Notes: generated from the letters alone by a model not told the origin. DNA of 64,000 nucleotides from Albula goreensis (GCA_022829145.1 CM040750.1:2530001-2594000), one strand, 5' to 3'; counted from the stretch's first letter, positions 33,778 to 47,157 are shown. Made by a program: numbers and translations.

Positions 33778-36335
33778 GACGCACATGTGCACACATACAA
33801 ACACATGGATTTACATATACAAACAATAATGCTCAGTAAGGATGTAATAAATATGAAAAAAGATAATGTGCAACATCTAAAATTGCTTAAAAAAAGCAAT
33901 TTGTGCCATACAAATTTGTGTTTATACTTGTCCCATAAACAATCAGGATCCACAGAAGATTCTCCCATTTTATCCATCACAGTGACCTGAGCTGCAGAAA
34001 CTGGCTAAAACTGCACAAAGACGTTCGGGAGGATCAAGGTGCCACATAGACACTCCTCAGCAGCAGCTGCTGGACTCCAGGCCAGGTGACAGCCAGTCAG
34101 GAGAAGGCCAACACCTCTGTTCAGACAGCAGATGGAGAGGCATCCAGCAAAGAGGACTTATCCAGCTTCCCCACGGTTGCCAGGTCAATGCTGCCGTGGT
34201 TACAGGTGTGATCCTGATGTCTCCAAGTGATATGTCCATCTGTCATTTTGCCAGGCAGTGAACTGGTCCACTCTGACTTTGGTGTCGCTGCTGGCAACAA
34301 CAATCATGGGCTATTTCTGACTGCTCTGCTCCCACTCGGTCCCTGGAAATGTTTTTTTGACACGCCTGTCTTGCATGGCTGTCTGCTTCACTCTCTTCAG
34401 CTCAGATTGAGCACTAATGTTCTCATGACAGACACAGGTGCTTTTCCTCTCGTAAGAGATTTCATCTGGAACATGTTGTACATAATTTGATTAGGCGTTG
34501 GACAGAATTTGATACAGAATTTGGCTGTTTGGTACATTCCTCCTCTCAGATGTGAAAATACACATGGCTGTGATTGTTTATTGCTTGCGCTTTTTGCTTA
34601 TGGCTGTGTGTCTCCATGTGAACAAGCATGGGCAAATGTGAGATGTTTTGACAGGAAGCAGCGATCCCAGCAGTAACGTAACTGCGGCAGCTCCTGTCAC
34701 TGCACATTGACATTTGGTAGCAATACTTTCGGCAAGGATGTGGATCTAAGCTTTGTGCTCACATCTGGAGGCCAGACTGACTGACTCCAAAAAACTGGCC
34801 ACCGTCCCATCAGCTGTAGTCCCTCTCCGTCTGCACTCTGTTGCTGCTATGCTTTGAGGCTCTGCAGGGCCAGGTTCACACGTTTGGTCTGGTAGTGGAA
34901 CCCAGCATGGAGAGGCAGCGCCTGTGCCTGAGCCCTGTGTGGCACAGTGGGCATTGGATAACATGGTGGGCTGACAGTGATGCCATGCCAAAGGCCACTC
35001 TGTGCTTCTGTAAGGCCTGCCTCAGCAGTGTCGCTCTCTGGTTAAAAATACCATTCTAAATGGCTGAGTAATACCTGTTTATACCTCTGAATGGTCCGCA
35101 GACCTGCATTTTGGAGCGCACTAACTCACACCTGCCACCGAGTGACAAGTGTGTTTACCATATCATTGTCTTTCTTCTGTCTAAAGTTTGACCCACCTAG
35201 CTACATGTAGCAATCAGAAAAATGGTCACAACAGCACAATGATATGTTTTCTTGTGTTGTTGTGTTCAAAATTGCACAGCATTTCATCTGAGGACCTGAT
35301 TGTAAAATGGGTGTGGCTACTCTCTGGAAACCCCTGTGTTTGTGGTAGGCAAAAACTGTCGAAATAAAGAAAGTTATGGCCGTGCGTTTGACTGTATATT
35401 TAAGCATAGCAGACTAACTACATATCTTTCTAAAAATGTATCTCTTTATGGATCAAAATCCCAATGAAGTGAATCAAAACAACAAACATGTTTATATAGT
35501 TGTCCTAAACCCCATGTAATGTAGCCAGTGTGACTGTAATTATACTGTCTTTATTATAACTGTTATATACTTACATCTTAGTGAGTGCCAACATAAACCA
35601 TGAGTTTGGAGCTGGTCTGAATAACCTGCAATTGGAATAATCACATACCCTGACAACCCTATGCCTAATCTTGATCTCTACCACTAAACAAAATCAAAAC
35701 CTTAAACCCAATCTCATAACCCTAATAAATATATTCCAATTCCCATGCTGTAAGTAACAAAACAATGTGCAATTGCACATCAGTGGAGTTATCGATTATT
35801 TACAAATGCCCTACTTTTCCATTTAATTCACATTTTCTAAAACAGCACAAAAGTAACATTATATATGCTCACTTCTATCCAATCATCAATGCAAGATCCT
35901 GAAAAAGTGTTTCATCCTGCAATATTTCCAGAACCAGAGGGAGCAACAGATGTAAGGACATCCTGTGTGTTTTATTTACTGGACCTTATTTCATTTTATT
36001 CTATCACTAATGTTTGAATAACAAGTTCAAAAAGTTACTAAAATTGGTTATCTTTGGAAGTGAGAGCCTAGTGAATCAAGGCAGCAGGTAAATGTATGTG
36101 TGTGGTGATTAGCTGACCAGAATCAAATTTTTGGGAATTTGATCAGAGCATGAAGTTAATTCTCATACCTTTTAGGAAATGTACATTTGGCTTTTTAATG
36201 GCTACTGTCATTGAGTTAAGGTGTCACCATGTCTCCATTGTGATTTGCTTGGACACATGTAACAAAAGTTTGTGACTGTAAATCAATAACGACATAGATG
36301 ATATTTCTGAGTGTTCATTTTCAAAATGGGTTCAT
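33778..36335. other. Unique noncoding DNA
   Basis: The stretches 34020-34480 and 34650-35050 are GC-balanced and hold overlapping frames of 60-87 codons on both strands with no domain. 'gttgccaggtcaat' near 34176 is a weak X-box look-alike. The rest is AT-rich, and no repeat is recognised. Confidence 0.4.
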
Positions 36336-36700
36336 CTTCAGGACCTACTTCCCAGCCGCGAATATGCAGAATGATAAACTGCGGCCCTGCTCCGGGCCAA
36401 TCAGAACAGGAGCCATGGCGTTGGGGTGAAAGACAAACGGCCCTTTGTAGGGCACGAGCGGCAGGTAGGCAGCAAGCGATTCCTCACCGTCAGGTTCACC
36501 TCCGCATGCCGCCTGCCTGTGGATTGATTGCGGTGCGAGGAACCGTTGATCCCCTGGCCAGAGCTGTGCGGATGATGAGACCTGTCCTGCTGGCCACGAA
36601 CCCAGGAGGCCCTGAAACTGGGCTGAGCAGTGATGCGCACCGCACCCTCCCCCCAGCTGCTCAGGTGTACAGCAGGCGTTGCTACTTTTCCCAGGCAGTG
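36336..36700. promoter_or_regulatory. CpG-enriched segment, candidate regulatory element
   Basis: CpG words cluster here (cagccgcgaatatgcag, gcacgagcggcagg, tgatgcgcaccgcaccc), together with a CCAAT box (ggccaatcagaac) and 'ggattgattgcgg'. Frames of 130, 129 and 154 codons overlap on both strands and share no domain, which points to GC-rich noncoding DNA. A promoter is possible, but no downstream exon was recognised. Confidence 0.3.
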
Positions 36701-39700
36701 TGACGTTGTGGAGAGTTTTGACATACATCCCCACCTTTTCTCTGGAAACAGAAAGAGGGCAAAGGGCAGACCTGGTTTGAAGACAGGTACGCTTTTAGAG
36801 AGTACAAAACCTTCAATAAAAATTTTTGAACAGTTAAATCTGATTCTTTTTTCCCTTTGTTGCAAGTGAGTAACCCAGACAAGCTCCTACTCAGAACTCG
36901 GTGACAACCATGGGTTGAAGACGAAGGCTTATAAAAGTAGACTGGTCAATTAAAAACAATGCTTAGATTGTTGGCACACCTAAAATGGTCAATTCATGCA
37001 ACTATCTAAATGAACTCAGTAGTATTCTTTTGCTGGAGGGTATTTTAAATGAGACTAGAGAATTGCTTGTTCTGCCTCATTCATCCTAATGGCCCACACT
37101 ACCCACTGTTATAGATATGGACTAGCATACACACATTACAAAAATTGAATTCCACAAAGGCTAAATGTTTTATGAGATGATGCATAAATGTTAGGCCCTG
37201 GCTTTGGACGCATGCAGAGTAGCTTCTGGGAAATCCAATTAAACAGAGAATATGAATTGTTTGCAAGGAAAGTATCCATTGGTGTTTCAAAATCCCAGGA
37301 TTTTGACATGTAATCATCGACACTTTGCAGCGTTTGTACGAAATCCTTGGATTGATCTTTCAGAAGGTGAGAATCAGAAGGTGATCTTTCAGAAGGTGGT
37401 CTGTTGATTCATAGACTTCAGGTTTTGTTGTCAGAACGTTGCCCGTCAAACGCAAAGTTTCTCATGCTATAAACACATAGCTTGGTTGTTTGCGTAGCTT
37501 GGTGCACAATAAAGCTATTGGAAGTTACAGTCTTCACCACATTTTTGTGTCTGTGTGTGGTTATTTTTAACACTGAGAGCAGGTCTACAGATGCAGTGGA
37601 ATAAACAGGCTATTTCAGAATACTGTTAAATGAGTGGGAGGAGGCAGCACAGGGTGGCTGCATGGCCGCATTACAATTCGCCAAGCCTGACAATTTCAGT
37701 CTTAGGGACTGACTCTAAACAGGGTCCAAAGCTGTTTCTCCACGTTTATTTAACGAGGCCGTTGCTAATGATCACGCTCAAAAACGAGCCACCATGTAGA
37801 TTCAAAGCAGTGTGCCCCAGATATATATTGTGCTTATTGTACTGCTCAACACAGGGAATGTTTTGGCTTGCGCTATGGGAATTTATGCTTCAAACTCACA
37901 GCTGTCACACATAGGGGACTTGAAGTTTGTTACAAAAAAGTTCAATGCTGAAAAGCTGGCAGCAAACGATATGCTTTTACTTTGGGACACAAGCTGTGAG
38001 AGACCTTATTTGAAACTTTCTCTCTCCCTCCCTCCCCCTCTATCTCCCTCTCTCAATCTCTTCCTTTCTCTCTCCCTCCCTCTTGGTTTGAACTTGAATA
38101 AACAATCAGTGCTCTGTGACCAGTCCTACCCTTACCACTTCTTAATGGAATGCTGTTTCCCTGCTTTTGGTTCACCATGGTTACTGGGAATTTTGGCCTA
38201 GTGGTAAGGTTGCCATATCTTGCACAGCTCACATGCGGTCTAAACAGCTGCCAGCACTGGATGGATGTTTCCATCACAATGGCGAGTACACATAAAAAAG
38301 GTGATGTCTTCTGGTAATATAGCTCTTGTTGTGTTTACACCATTATCCATAATCCCATTTACAGTATATACGGTACTTCTGTTTAAAAGTAGGGGAAAAA
38401 GGCTTATGTCTGCACACAGCTGAACATAGACCTCACTTGTACACATGTCATTTACCACATGATGAAATCTGACCTTTAAATTCCAAAGCAATTGAAGGCA
38501 TTCATTAAACCTTGCCCTTGAAGCCAGTTCTAAAATAAAGAAGAAGGAAAACGGGCAAAGCGAGAGCCAGAACAGCAGCAGGCGATTAGAGGTCACAGGG
38601 ACAATAACCCATTTCAGTCAAGAGTGACCCTGTGTTCATATGTTTGGGTGGGCTTCTGCTGTTTCTGCTTTCTTCTCCTCAAAAACTAAGGCTCTACAAA
38701 AGAACCCCAAGGTCATTTCTCTGAGATACCTTATAGCAATGATTCATTAGGCACCATATGTTCTGTCACTCTGTGGGCCTGCATGTTGGGCTACAAAGAC
38801 TACAACATACAGAAGCAATCCATACATCCATTACAAATTAAGAAATGTGTGTATTGTGGTTTACTTTCTCCCTTCACAGTGCAATGCAGAATTCAGTTGG
38901 AAGTAGAAGATGGTTCAGATGGACATTTTTTATGGCACTGTAGTATACCTGGCATACAATGGCTATACAGAGTAAATTTGTGAATGTGGTAATATATTCA
39001 CCGTATTTTAAAATGTTAAATGCTGTTTTTGATGGCAAATGGATGGGAAAGGTATTATCTATTTCCATCTTGGTTTTTAAGAAAAACTGCTATGTTTCAT
39101 TTGCAATATGTTCAGCTGGTTATATGATAACAAAAGTCAGAAAATGACATTAATGATTGTTAAAATAAATCTACATCCACTCAGTGGAAGCATTCAGAAC
39201 TCCATTTCCCTGAAAGATTACCAATGAAATCAGTCACAAGAAAACAACTAAGGCACCTCTCAAACAGAGAAATGTAAAGACATTCTCCTTACGTTTTTGT
39301 TCCTGCATCATCTCATGTTTGTTTTTTCACCTGTTCTTCTTAATATATCAATTGACTAGATATTTTGTATCATTCCTCATATCTATTCATGTGTTCATTT
39401 TACAGAGAATGCAATATCTGTCTATGTTACAACAGGCTGAGATTCAATCCACATTTATCTTTAAATTTACTGACAATTTAATAAGAGACTTAAGCTTTTT
39501 CTCCACCTTCACGAATGCCAAACTTGTGTGCTTGAAGATAAAAATGAAAACTTGCATTTAATTGTGCGCCAAAATTATGGACAAATATTGACAAAGTTTT
39601 AGTATTTAGTATTGGTAAATGAAAATATAAATTATATTAAAAATAACTGAAACTGTATTTGAAACCAAACATTCTCTATATCTATAAATTAAATGATCAC

Positions 39701-39807
39701 ACTTCCTAGCTAGCCACATGTGGTAGTTTTTGACAGGAGCAGACATCTTTTCTGAATGGGCGTGTGCATGTGACAAACAGAGACAGGGATCAATAACTCA
39801 CCACAGG
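36701..39807. other. Unique noncoding DNA
   Basis: A local direct repeat 'gatctttcagaaggtg' occurs twice at 37353-37400. A CT-rich low-complexity tract spans about 38017-38085. Frames of 94-129 codons at 37630-38201 and 118 codons at 38240-38596 (minus) have no domain. Confidence 0.42.
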
Positions 39808-40176
39808 TAGGGGAGACCGGGGATGATTGTAACACTTTCAATTTCTCCAAACAAGAGTAAGCCAGAATCATGTGATCATCAGTGTACAGGCCCACTGTCT
39901 ACCTGAGCTCACATGTAGAGTTACGTGCCCCTGTGAGCAACTCTGTCAGTTTTATAGGTAAGAAAGTACATTTTATTGACAACATTCATTTTTGACTTGT
40001 GATGTTTGTGATTTAGCTGGAATTATAAAACGTATATTTGATTGAACACCAGTCTTTCATCTTATATTTAATGCATTTCATGAACATGAATTTCAAGCCT
40101 TCAATTTACAAGACACTACTATCACATGGGTGACAGGTAGAAGTAAAAATTGTTACAATCATCAGCAGGCTCCCCT
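39808..40176. mobile_element. MITE with TA target site and imperfect terminal inverted repeats
   Basis: The left end TAGGGGAGACCGGGGATGAT, continuing with TGTAACA, pairs with the right end, whose reverse complement reads TAGGGGAGCCTGCTGATGAT followed by TGTAACA. The arms are about 27 bp with a few mismatches. The TA at each outer edge is consistent with a 2 bp TA duplication, as in Tc1/mariner or ISL2EU-type insertions. It has no coding capacity and an AT-rich interior. I recognise the GGGGAG-to-TGTAACA end as a common fish theme but cannot name the family. Confidence 0.68.
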
Positions 40177-40419
40177 AATTAGTAATCTTTACAAAAGATG
40201 GTGACACTTAACCTAAAAGAGATGAAGATAATATTGTTTTCCAGGTGTTTTCAGTTTCTCTGTAACTACAGGGTGTTTCACAGTAACAGCCCCTGCCAAT
40301 TCAACATTCCAAATGGAGCCAAGGCTCTTACATTTTTAAAAGCAAGAAACACAAGAACCCCTCTTATTTTTCTGACATTGAAAATATTGCTTTTCATAGC
40401 ACTTTACAACACCAATCAC
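40177..40419. other. Unique noncoding DNA
   Basis: No feature recognised. Confidence 0.5.
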
Positions 40420-40780
40420 ACTGCCTGACGGACCTGTCCTTATTACCTCGGAGTAAAGAGATTTGACAGAGTGAAGATAAGCAAACCCCTGGCCCTTAGG
40501 AGCAGTGACACACACTTTTTTATGCAAATCTAATTTTGTGCGCCTCCATCTCTCCCCCTCCCACCTGACTCGGCTCCAGCTCTACCATTAAAGCCATTTG
40601 CATCTGACTGAGAATCCATTAGAATTTTAATTAGCCTGACCTGAGAGGCATGCCTTCCTCAGCCCTGAAACAAGCTTGCTGAAGGCAAGAGCCCTCGCAG
40701 CCAAAGAGGGCAAGCACACGTGTAATTCCATTAGCTAAATCCATTCCTGCAATCAATATGCACACGCAAATATTTCATAT
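40420..40780. promoter_or_regulatory. Candidate conserved noncoding element with two octamers
   Basis: ATGCAAAT at 40522-40529 and its reverse ATTTGCAT at 40596-40603 lie 74 bp apart. They are followed by 'cattagaattttaattagcc' (two TTAG/TAATTA-type cores) and by 'gtgtaattccattagc'. The segment is repeat-free. Two perfect octamers in 80 bp beside homeodomain cores make this one of the better regulatory candidates, still without alignment evidence. Confidence 0.37.
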
Positions 40781-42639
40781 CCCTGCTAGGTGGAACAGAG
40801 GTTTGCTTTGGAAACCTTCTGAGCTTTTCCCACCTCAACAACAGGTTTATTGTCAGCCAAGGGAAAGAAGATATATACATATACAGACACATTTTTACTA
40901 TTAAAATAATTACTTGAAGTGTTTTCCCACAAATTAAATAGCGAAGAGAAGCACAGTGCATATGAAGCATACTTGGCACATGCAAAGGAATGCAGATGTT
41001 GGTTGTGTTTAGCATGCTGGTGTTAACAGACACAATTTCCCACTTTCATTGTGGATGTAAACCAAGAAATCTCTCACCTGCCCATCACTTATTCAGTCAA
41101 GAGTATAATGACATGAATTCTTCAATTAGCCATTAAAGATATCAGCACATTATTTACAATATGTGATGAATCAGAGCACTAGCTGAACACCTTTACCCAG
41201 TTTAAGATTTTAGTGCATGGTGCAAAGACCACAAAAATGAACACCAAGGCTGCCACTATATGCCCAATATAATTAAAACCATATATTTTTTTAACTCTGG
41301 TGTATATTGGCCACCCTCTATGCTAGCTCCATCACATTTAGCATGAACTGACACAAGGCGCACTCAGGTCAGTGTGTGTGTGCCCTCACAGATCCACACA
41401 CTCAAGTGTGAACTGAGCAAGAAGCAGGCCTAATCCGTGAGAAACAAACAGCCTATATTTATCGTTATCGCTTTCATAAATAGAAATGCGCTGACTCATT
41501 AGAACAGTTCAGAATGATGCCTCTACTTCTGCATCTCAGAAATGGGACTACAGTCAGAGGACAGGGATTTCCCCTCAAACGATGTTTTCCCTCGCATCTT
41601 GCTCCGAACTGTGGCATGCACCAAACACAGCTCCAATGCCTAAACTTGGTCAAAAAATACGCACCATTCTCTTTTGTGTTCTATCATATCCGTTAAACAA
41701 GTTCAATGTTCTCTGGATATAAGGGATTATTAATTATGGGTTTTATCTCTAATTCAATGTATGAATGTGTTAAAATATGAACATTAATTTCATTGTTATA
41801 CTGTTCTCAAAGTATTTAAGAGCAAAAGGCTTGTCTAATCAAAATCATATCTTACTGAATCTGTGTTGTCCCAGAGTCTAAAAGACACAATCCCTTTCTT
41901 CACAATGACCCAGTAAATTCACGGTACCTATATTCCGACTCCCTCCAATTAACCTTTTACATATATTCATACTCAAGCCATCTTGAGAGTTGAGACTTAA
42001 AAATAAAGGATATTTTCTCTGTAAACCAGAATTTTTCAATCAGATTTTCAAATCTTGTACGCTCCAACAAGCAGTATCTGCCATTTGGTGGTAAACCTAT
42101 CAGACTGAAATGGTAGTTACCCATATGCTCCTGAGCCAGGTCTCCCTGTGTAAACCCTGGTCTTGACCAACACTGTACAACATCAACATTAGAAGTTTTC
42201 CCTCAACCTCAATTTCGCACAGATGAAGTGGGTCACTTTTGATTTCTTAAACATACAGCCTGACAAGTGGATCTGCACATATGGACGTCCTTGCAATGCA
42301 AATACTTCTACATTATATTTGAGTACCTGTGAGTCATTCAGGAGACGGTTGTAAAAGACGATAGCTTCCCGTTAAAATTAGAGGGCTGGGCAGCATGTTG
42401 ATTCACCTTAAAAATTCAGATACAAGGGTGAAACAAAACGGTGTCCCAGGTGATTGTGGACCTTCAACGAAGTACTGCTAAAAGTTAAAAGTACTAACCA
42501 TACACGTCATGGTCGATGGTGTCAAACATCCACCTTCTATAACACTGGCCGGGCTCTTTACTGTGGTAAAATATCAGTACGGCTAGTAAGATGTAAACAT
42601 CGTAAACCTCCCTGGAAATACGTACAGCATTCAAGGTAA
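40781..42639. other. Unique noncoding DNA
   Basis: No gene or repeat recognised. Confidence 0.45.
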
Positions 42640-42930
42640 CTCGGGAAGAAAAAAATAAGGAGGTCTCGTCTCATAGGTTAAATTAGGGAGGAAACGCTAC
42701 TCTCTCTTCGTTTACTGGATGCACATGTTAGAGCGAGACGGTGCGCAAGCGGCGGAACGGTGTGTGCAGGCCAGCCTCTGCGCGAGCTCCAGCCTGGAGA
42801 TGACTGGCTCCCCCCTGAGGGGATCCTCACTCCCTGCACCATGTGGAAACCATGGCGCGTTGCCAGGATACAAGCCCCCGGTCTGTACTGACAAGAAGAC
42901 ATGAAGAGCAAAGATTAATTATTTACAAGC
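42640..42930. promoter_or_regulatory. CpG-enriched candidate regulatory segment
   Basis: Clustered CpG words (gagcgagacggtgcgcaag, cggcggaacgg, tctgcgcgagctcc) are followed by 'aaccatggcgcgttgccagg', which contains RFX-type half sites. Overlapping frames of 60-77 codons occur on both strands with no domain. Confidence 0.28.
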
Positions 42931-43429
42931 AGACCCCTGTACGCCGCAACTACTTGGCACATTTCCTGCATTAAATGTCACTATCTATGAAGCCATGGGT
43001 TTTATTACTTATTTATTTGGCTATTAATTCTGACCTATGCCCTGTTCTTGCAGAATTCCTAAACCAGAACTGTGCGTATCTTCCCTTTCCGTTTATTTTT
43101 ATCAGTGCACTTACACATTCTGCTGGCTGTGGTGCGTTAATGAAATTATCAAAGAACAGCCCTATGTTGCATCGTTGCTCTTTCATATATTATATAAAAT
43201 AACGAGCCGATCGGCTGTGAGCAAAGAGTATTTTGATTTACATATTTGGGTTGAATATTACATTGTTTTACTGTTTGGACTATATCACAATATATCCTCT
43301 GGGTAACGTTCTCCCCTGATTCATTTAATATTTATGGGGTCAGTGCCATAGTGTGAGAGATCGCATTTCAGTGCGCCGCTATTTACACAATAAATTAAAA
43401 ATGATTTATACCATTAGACGTCTTTTTTT
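42931..43429. other. Unique noncoding DNA
   Basis: AT-rich with frames up to 89 codons lacking domains. Nothing is recognised. Confidence 0.45.
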
Positions 43430-43810
43430 CTACGGTCCTGTCTTTTTAAAATGGGGGGCATATTTCAAAGGCTCTAAGGGGGGTCATTGAGCGAGTTAGC
43501 GGGGCTGTTGCCGCGCAGTGGTTTAATTTGCTGTGGCAGATTTCATTCTCCTGTCCTCAGTGTGACGGTGCTTCGAAGTGATGGCATCCATGCTGCTTCG
43601 CCCAAGAGGGACTCTCTTTGTTCTTCCTCGAGCCCTTTGTTGTGCACTGCGCGGGGTTTTATTTGCATTCTGTAACATAAATATTCATGACGGAAGAGGT
43701 CACTCCGCGTAGAGAGGCAGGTTTTAATTGGGCTTTGGTCAAAAGGGAGCTTCGAGACAGTCGCAGGTGGAGAATTATAAAATCACAAGGATGTTAATAT
43801 TATTCGCTAG
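43430..43810. promoter_or_regulatory. Candidate conserved noncoding element
   Basis: Repeat-free block with an octamer ATTTGCAT at 43661-43668 and 'aaatattcatgacgg'. It also has 'gttttaattgggctttggtc', which ends in a TCF/LEF-like word, and scattered CpG (gttgccgcgcag, cactgcgcggg). The call rests on motif density only. Confidence 0.33.
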
Positions 43811-44555
43811 GTATTGTTACTCTTGCTGCTCTGATGTTATTACGAGAGAAATTTTATATCTTTTTTCTGAATAAATAAAATGTAACGCTGTATAAAATGC
43901 GTAATGCTTACTGTATACCAAAAATCTGATACAGCTAATGAGCTGTGCACGATAACCGCTACACAAACTTAAGTTATGCTACCTACAGAGATAATGAGCT
44001 ATCTTCATAATGTAATAAAGAAAATCTTGTCTTAGGAGAGCGAAAATACATTACAATAATATATTATTTTATTATTTACATTATTTAATTGCATATGGAT
44101 TGTTTGTGGCTGAATTAAAATCTGAATCAACTTGATTTTGATTGATGATGATATACTATGCTTTTTGTGTGGCTGTACATGCTTTAAAAGTGTGTGGAAT
44201 ACATTCTATTAGCTGTGGAGCCTTAAACAAGACAAAGATAGATTACTGCTTTCAATTCACGTGCTGAAAAGGAAAGGCCAAAATTAACATATATTTTATT
44301 ACAATGATAACAAGACTTCAACAACAAAATTAATAAGAGAGTTTCATACAACGTGGATGAGTATTGTAATTAAGTTATCAGCAACATTCTTTAAAAAACA
44401 TGTCCAGATTTAATTAATATTCATCAGCATGTTCGTCAGCATAATCAAATATAAATCTATAAATACATTTTTAAATGACCCTGTATTTGCGTAAAACATG
44501 CAGGAAGTCATTATTCTGATCAAGCCTCTGTGTCCAAACCTGGATTGACACTAAA
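43811..44555. other. AT-rich unique noncoding DNA
   Basis: No feature recognised. Confidence 0.5.
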
Positions 44556-44639
44556 CCCCCACCCCCAGCCCCACCCCCACCCCTCGTCAACAGCCCCATC
44601 AACCTCCCCTCCCCCTCACCCCCCCATCCGCCCCCCCAA
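44556..44639 (-). repeat. C-rich low-complexity tract, G-quadruplex-prone on the minus strand
   Basis: Runs of four to seven C are separated by short A/T/G spacers, so the minus strand is G-rich with many G4-compatible runs. It is not a regular tandem repeat. Confidence 0.8.
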
Positions 44640-45307
44640 AGCCCACATCGCACACTTTCTTTAATATGACATAAACAATGCAAAAATCTAAAATAATTTA
44701 ACAGACTGCACAACATTTTGTACATTGGCACATGGACTTTTTAAGAATATTTCATTAATCTGCATTTTTTCAGCTATCATAGAAATTGGGAGGGTGGCTG
44801 TTCAATTGGCCATCACAGAAATGAGGTGTAAAGCAGCTTCTCACAACTCAAAAAATATTGTATATTAAGGTATGAATAAAGTCTATGTTTAAATGTGCTT
44901 ATAGAATACTTGCGATTGTAAAATTTAGTACCTTAATATGGTTTCAGAATGTATTGTACATAAATTCTTTAAGATGGTAGTAATTGACTTATGATAGTAT
45001 AATGGGGTAGTAATACTCTATAATAGGTCCAGTGCTGTGTGGCTGTCATTTAAAATGCAATTTACAAGCAAAGATACTCACAAAATATATTCAGCATTAT
45101 AATTTAGGTGAGTCTGATTTTAGAATGTATTGGACAATGCAAACGTGAATGTGGTTTTTATACCAGGACTGTAACAGTGGTGAGGGATAACTGTGCGATG
45201 TTTGTCATGGGAAAGAGATACTTTAAATCACTATTAAGGACACACATTTGGGATCTTTTTGTGAGTTAGAAACAGTGTGTGGGTGTGAGTTTGTTTGCCT
45301 GGTTATG
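44640..45307. other. AT-rich unique noncoding DNA
   Basis: No feature recognised. Confidence 0.5.
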
Positions 45308-46064
45308 AAGTGGTACAACAGTGGGAGTGGTGTAACAGTAGGAGTGGTGTAAAAGTGGGAGTGGTGTAACAGTAGGAGTGGTGTAAAAGTGGGAGTGGTG
45401 TAACAGTAGGAGTGGTGTAAAAGTGGGAGTGGTGTAACAGTGAGACTGGTGTAAAAGTGGGAGTGGTGTAAAGTGGTGTTCAAGTAGGAGTGGTGTAACA
45501 GTGGGAGTGGTTTAAATGTGGAAGTGGTGTAACAGTGGGAGTGGTGTAAATGTGGGAGTGGTGTAAAAGTTGGAGTGGTATAAAAGTGGGAGTGGTGTAA
45601 CAGTGGGAGTGGTGTAAATGTGGGAGTGGTGTAACAGTGGGAGTGGTGTAAAAGTTGGAGAGGTATAAAAGTGGGAGTGGTGTAACAGTGGGAGTGGTGT
45701 AAAAGTTGGAGTGGTATAAAAGTGGGAGTGGTGTAACAGTGGGAGTGGTGTAAATGTGGGAGTGGTGTAACAGTGGGAGTGGTGTAAAAGTTGGAGAGGT
45801 ATAAAAGTGGGAGTGGTGTAACAGTGGGAGTGGTGTAAAAGTTGGAGTGGTATAAAAGTTGGAGCGGTATAAAAGTGGGAGTGGTGTAACAGTGGGAGTG
45901 GTGTAAATGTGGGAGTGGTGTAACAGTGGGAGTGGTGTAAAAGTTGGAGAAGTATAAAAGTGGGAGTGGTGTAACAGTGGGAGTGGTGTAAAAGTTGGAG
46001 TGGTATAAAAGTGGGAGTGGTGTAACAGTGGGAGTGGTGTAAATGTTTGAGTGGTGTAACAGTG
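45308..46064. repeat. 17 bp minisatellite, about 44 units, with higher-order structure
   Basis: The unit is AGTGGGAGTGGTGTAAC with variants (AAAAG, AAATG, GTTGGAG, GTATAA). In the left third two variants alternate, giving a 34 bp dimer. In the right part marker units GTTGGAGAGGTATAA start at 45654 and 45790, and a GTTGGAGAAGTATAA variant starts at 45943. These spacings are 136 and 153 bp, exactly eight and nine units. Minus-strand frames of 304 and 228 codons exist because the unit has no stop in any frame; 17 is not a multiple of 3, so the peptide cycles through three phases. Confidence 0.97.
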
Positions 46065-47157
46065 TATTTTTATGACTCTTTGCCCACTTTGTTCTATCAC
46101 TTTCTGACAGTATTTTTGCAACATTGATGACTGGCATAATAAAGACCTTTGGTTGTCAATACACAATTAAAAGAGGGTTCAAAGTTTGTTGATTGATTGA
46201 AATATTGAGACCTTCGAGGAATATTACATTGTCATGGAGGTGGAATGATTTATGCAGAAGTATAGTAAACATAGAATATTTTATGTAGTGTTGAAGTTCT
46301 GGTAACCTCTCTGGTGCTAGTTTAATTATAGATGCTGTCTTCATTTTAATCACTATATGAATGAACTATATACACAATATATATTTTTACAGAGAATGGC
46401 AAGGGAAGACTCCTCAACCACTTCCAGTTCTGTATTATCAATATGTGGAACACAGACACTGCTTTAAGTATTTAAGTGAATTGGGTTTGGAAGCCATGGT
46501 TTTTGCATGGCATCTACAGGTTTAGGACCTACTTGAGTGCTTGTCACTTGATCTACAGACTGTGATTTGAAGCCCTATAAATTGACTGGCAGTGCTGCAA
46601 CACAGCACACCCCGCATGCATCAGCCCCCACTGCGGGCATAGACTAGCCCACTCTGACTGCTCACTTCTTCTGTTGTTTGGCTCTTCTTCCCATCAAAAA
46701 TGTAATTACATTGTTCTTGGTGAAGGACAGAGTACAAAAACTCTTGCTATAAGATGCTGCGTACGTGCCTTGCATTAATTGAGACACAGTCGTGTTCAAC
46801 TGGCATGTGGGGATGGAATGCAGATACGCTGGTGCAGTTACAAAGCTTCCATACACTGATGGTGCTGTTCACTTTCATAGAGTTGCATGTGAATTATTCA
46901 GAAAAATGCTGTTATGAAGGAACAGATTAGTTATTAAATCGCTTTAAGAAAGATGGAAAATGCAGTTCTTTTAAAATATCTTATTTGCATGTAGTTTGTA
47001 GTTTGTTGCATGTGGTTTGGGCTACTGGACACCCTTGAGGGTTCAGCATTTTAGTTTATGTAATCTTAATTCTATTAGCCTGAATGGCATTATATACAAT
47101 ATTATGAACACACACGCAGACATTTATGTAGGTATTTTTATCATTTTTTATAAACAA

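Noticed and set aside
36345-36865. Frames of 129-154 codons on both strands as a possible gene
   Set aside because: Several frames are open at once over CpG-rich DNA, with no domain or splice signals; better explained as GC-rich noncoding sequence.
45223-46166. Frames of 304 and 228 codons with YTTPTVTPLPLL-type repeats
   Set aside because: The 17 bp unit lacks stops in all frames on the minus strand; the peptide is a by-product of the minisatellite.
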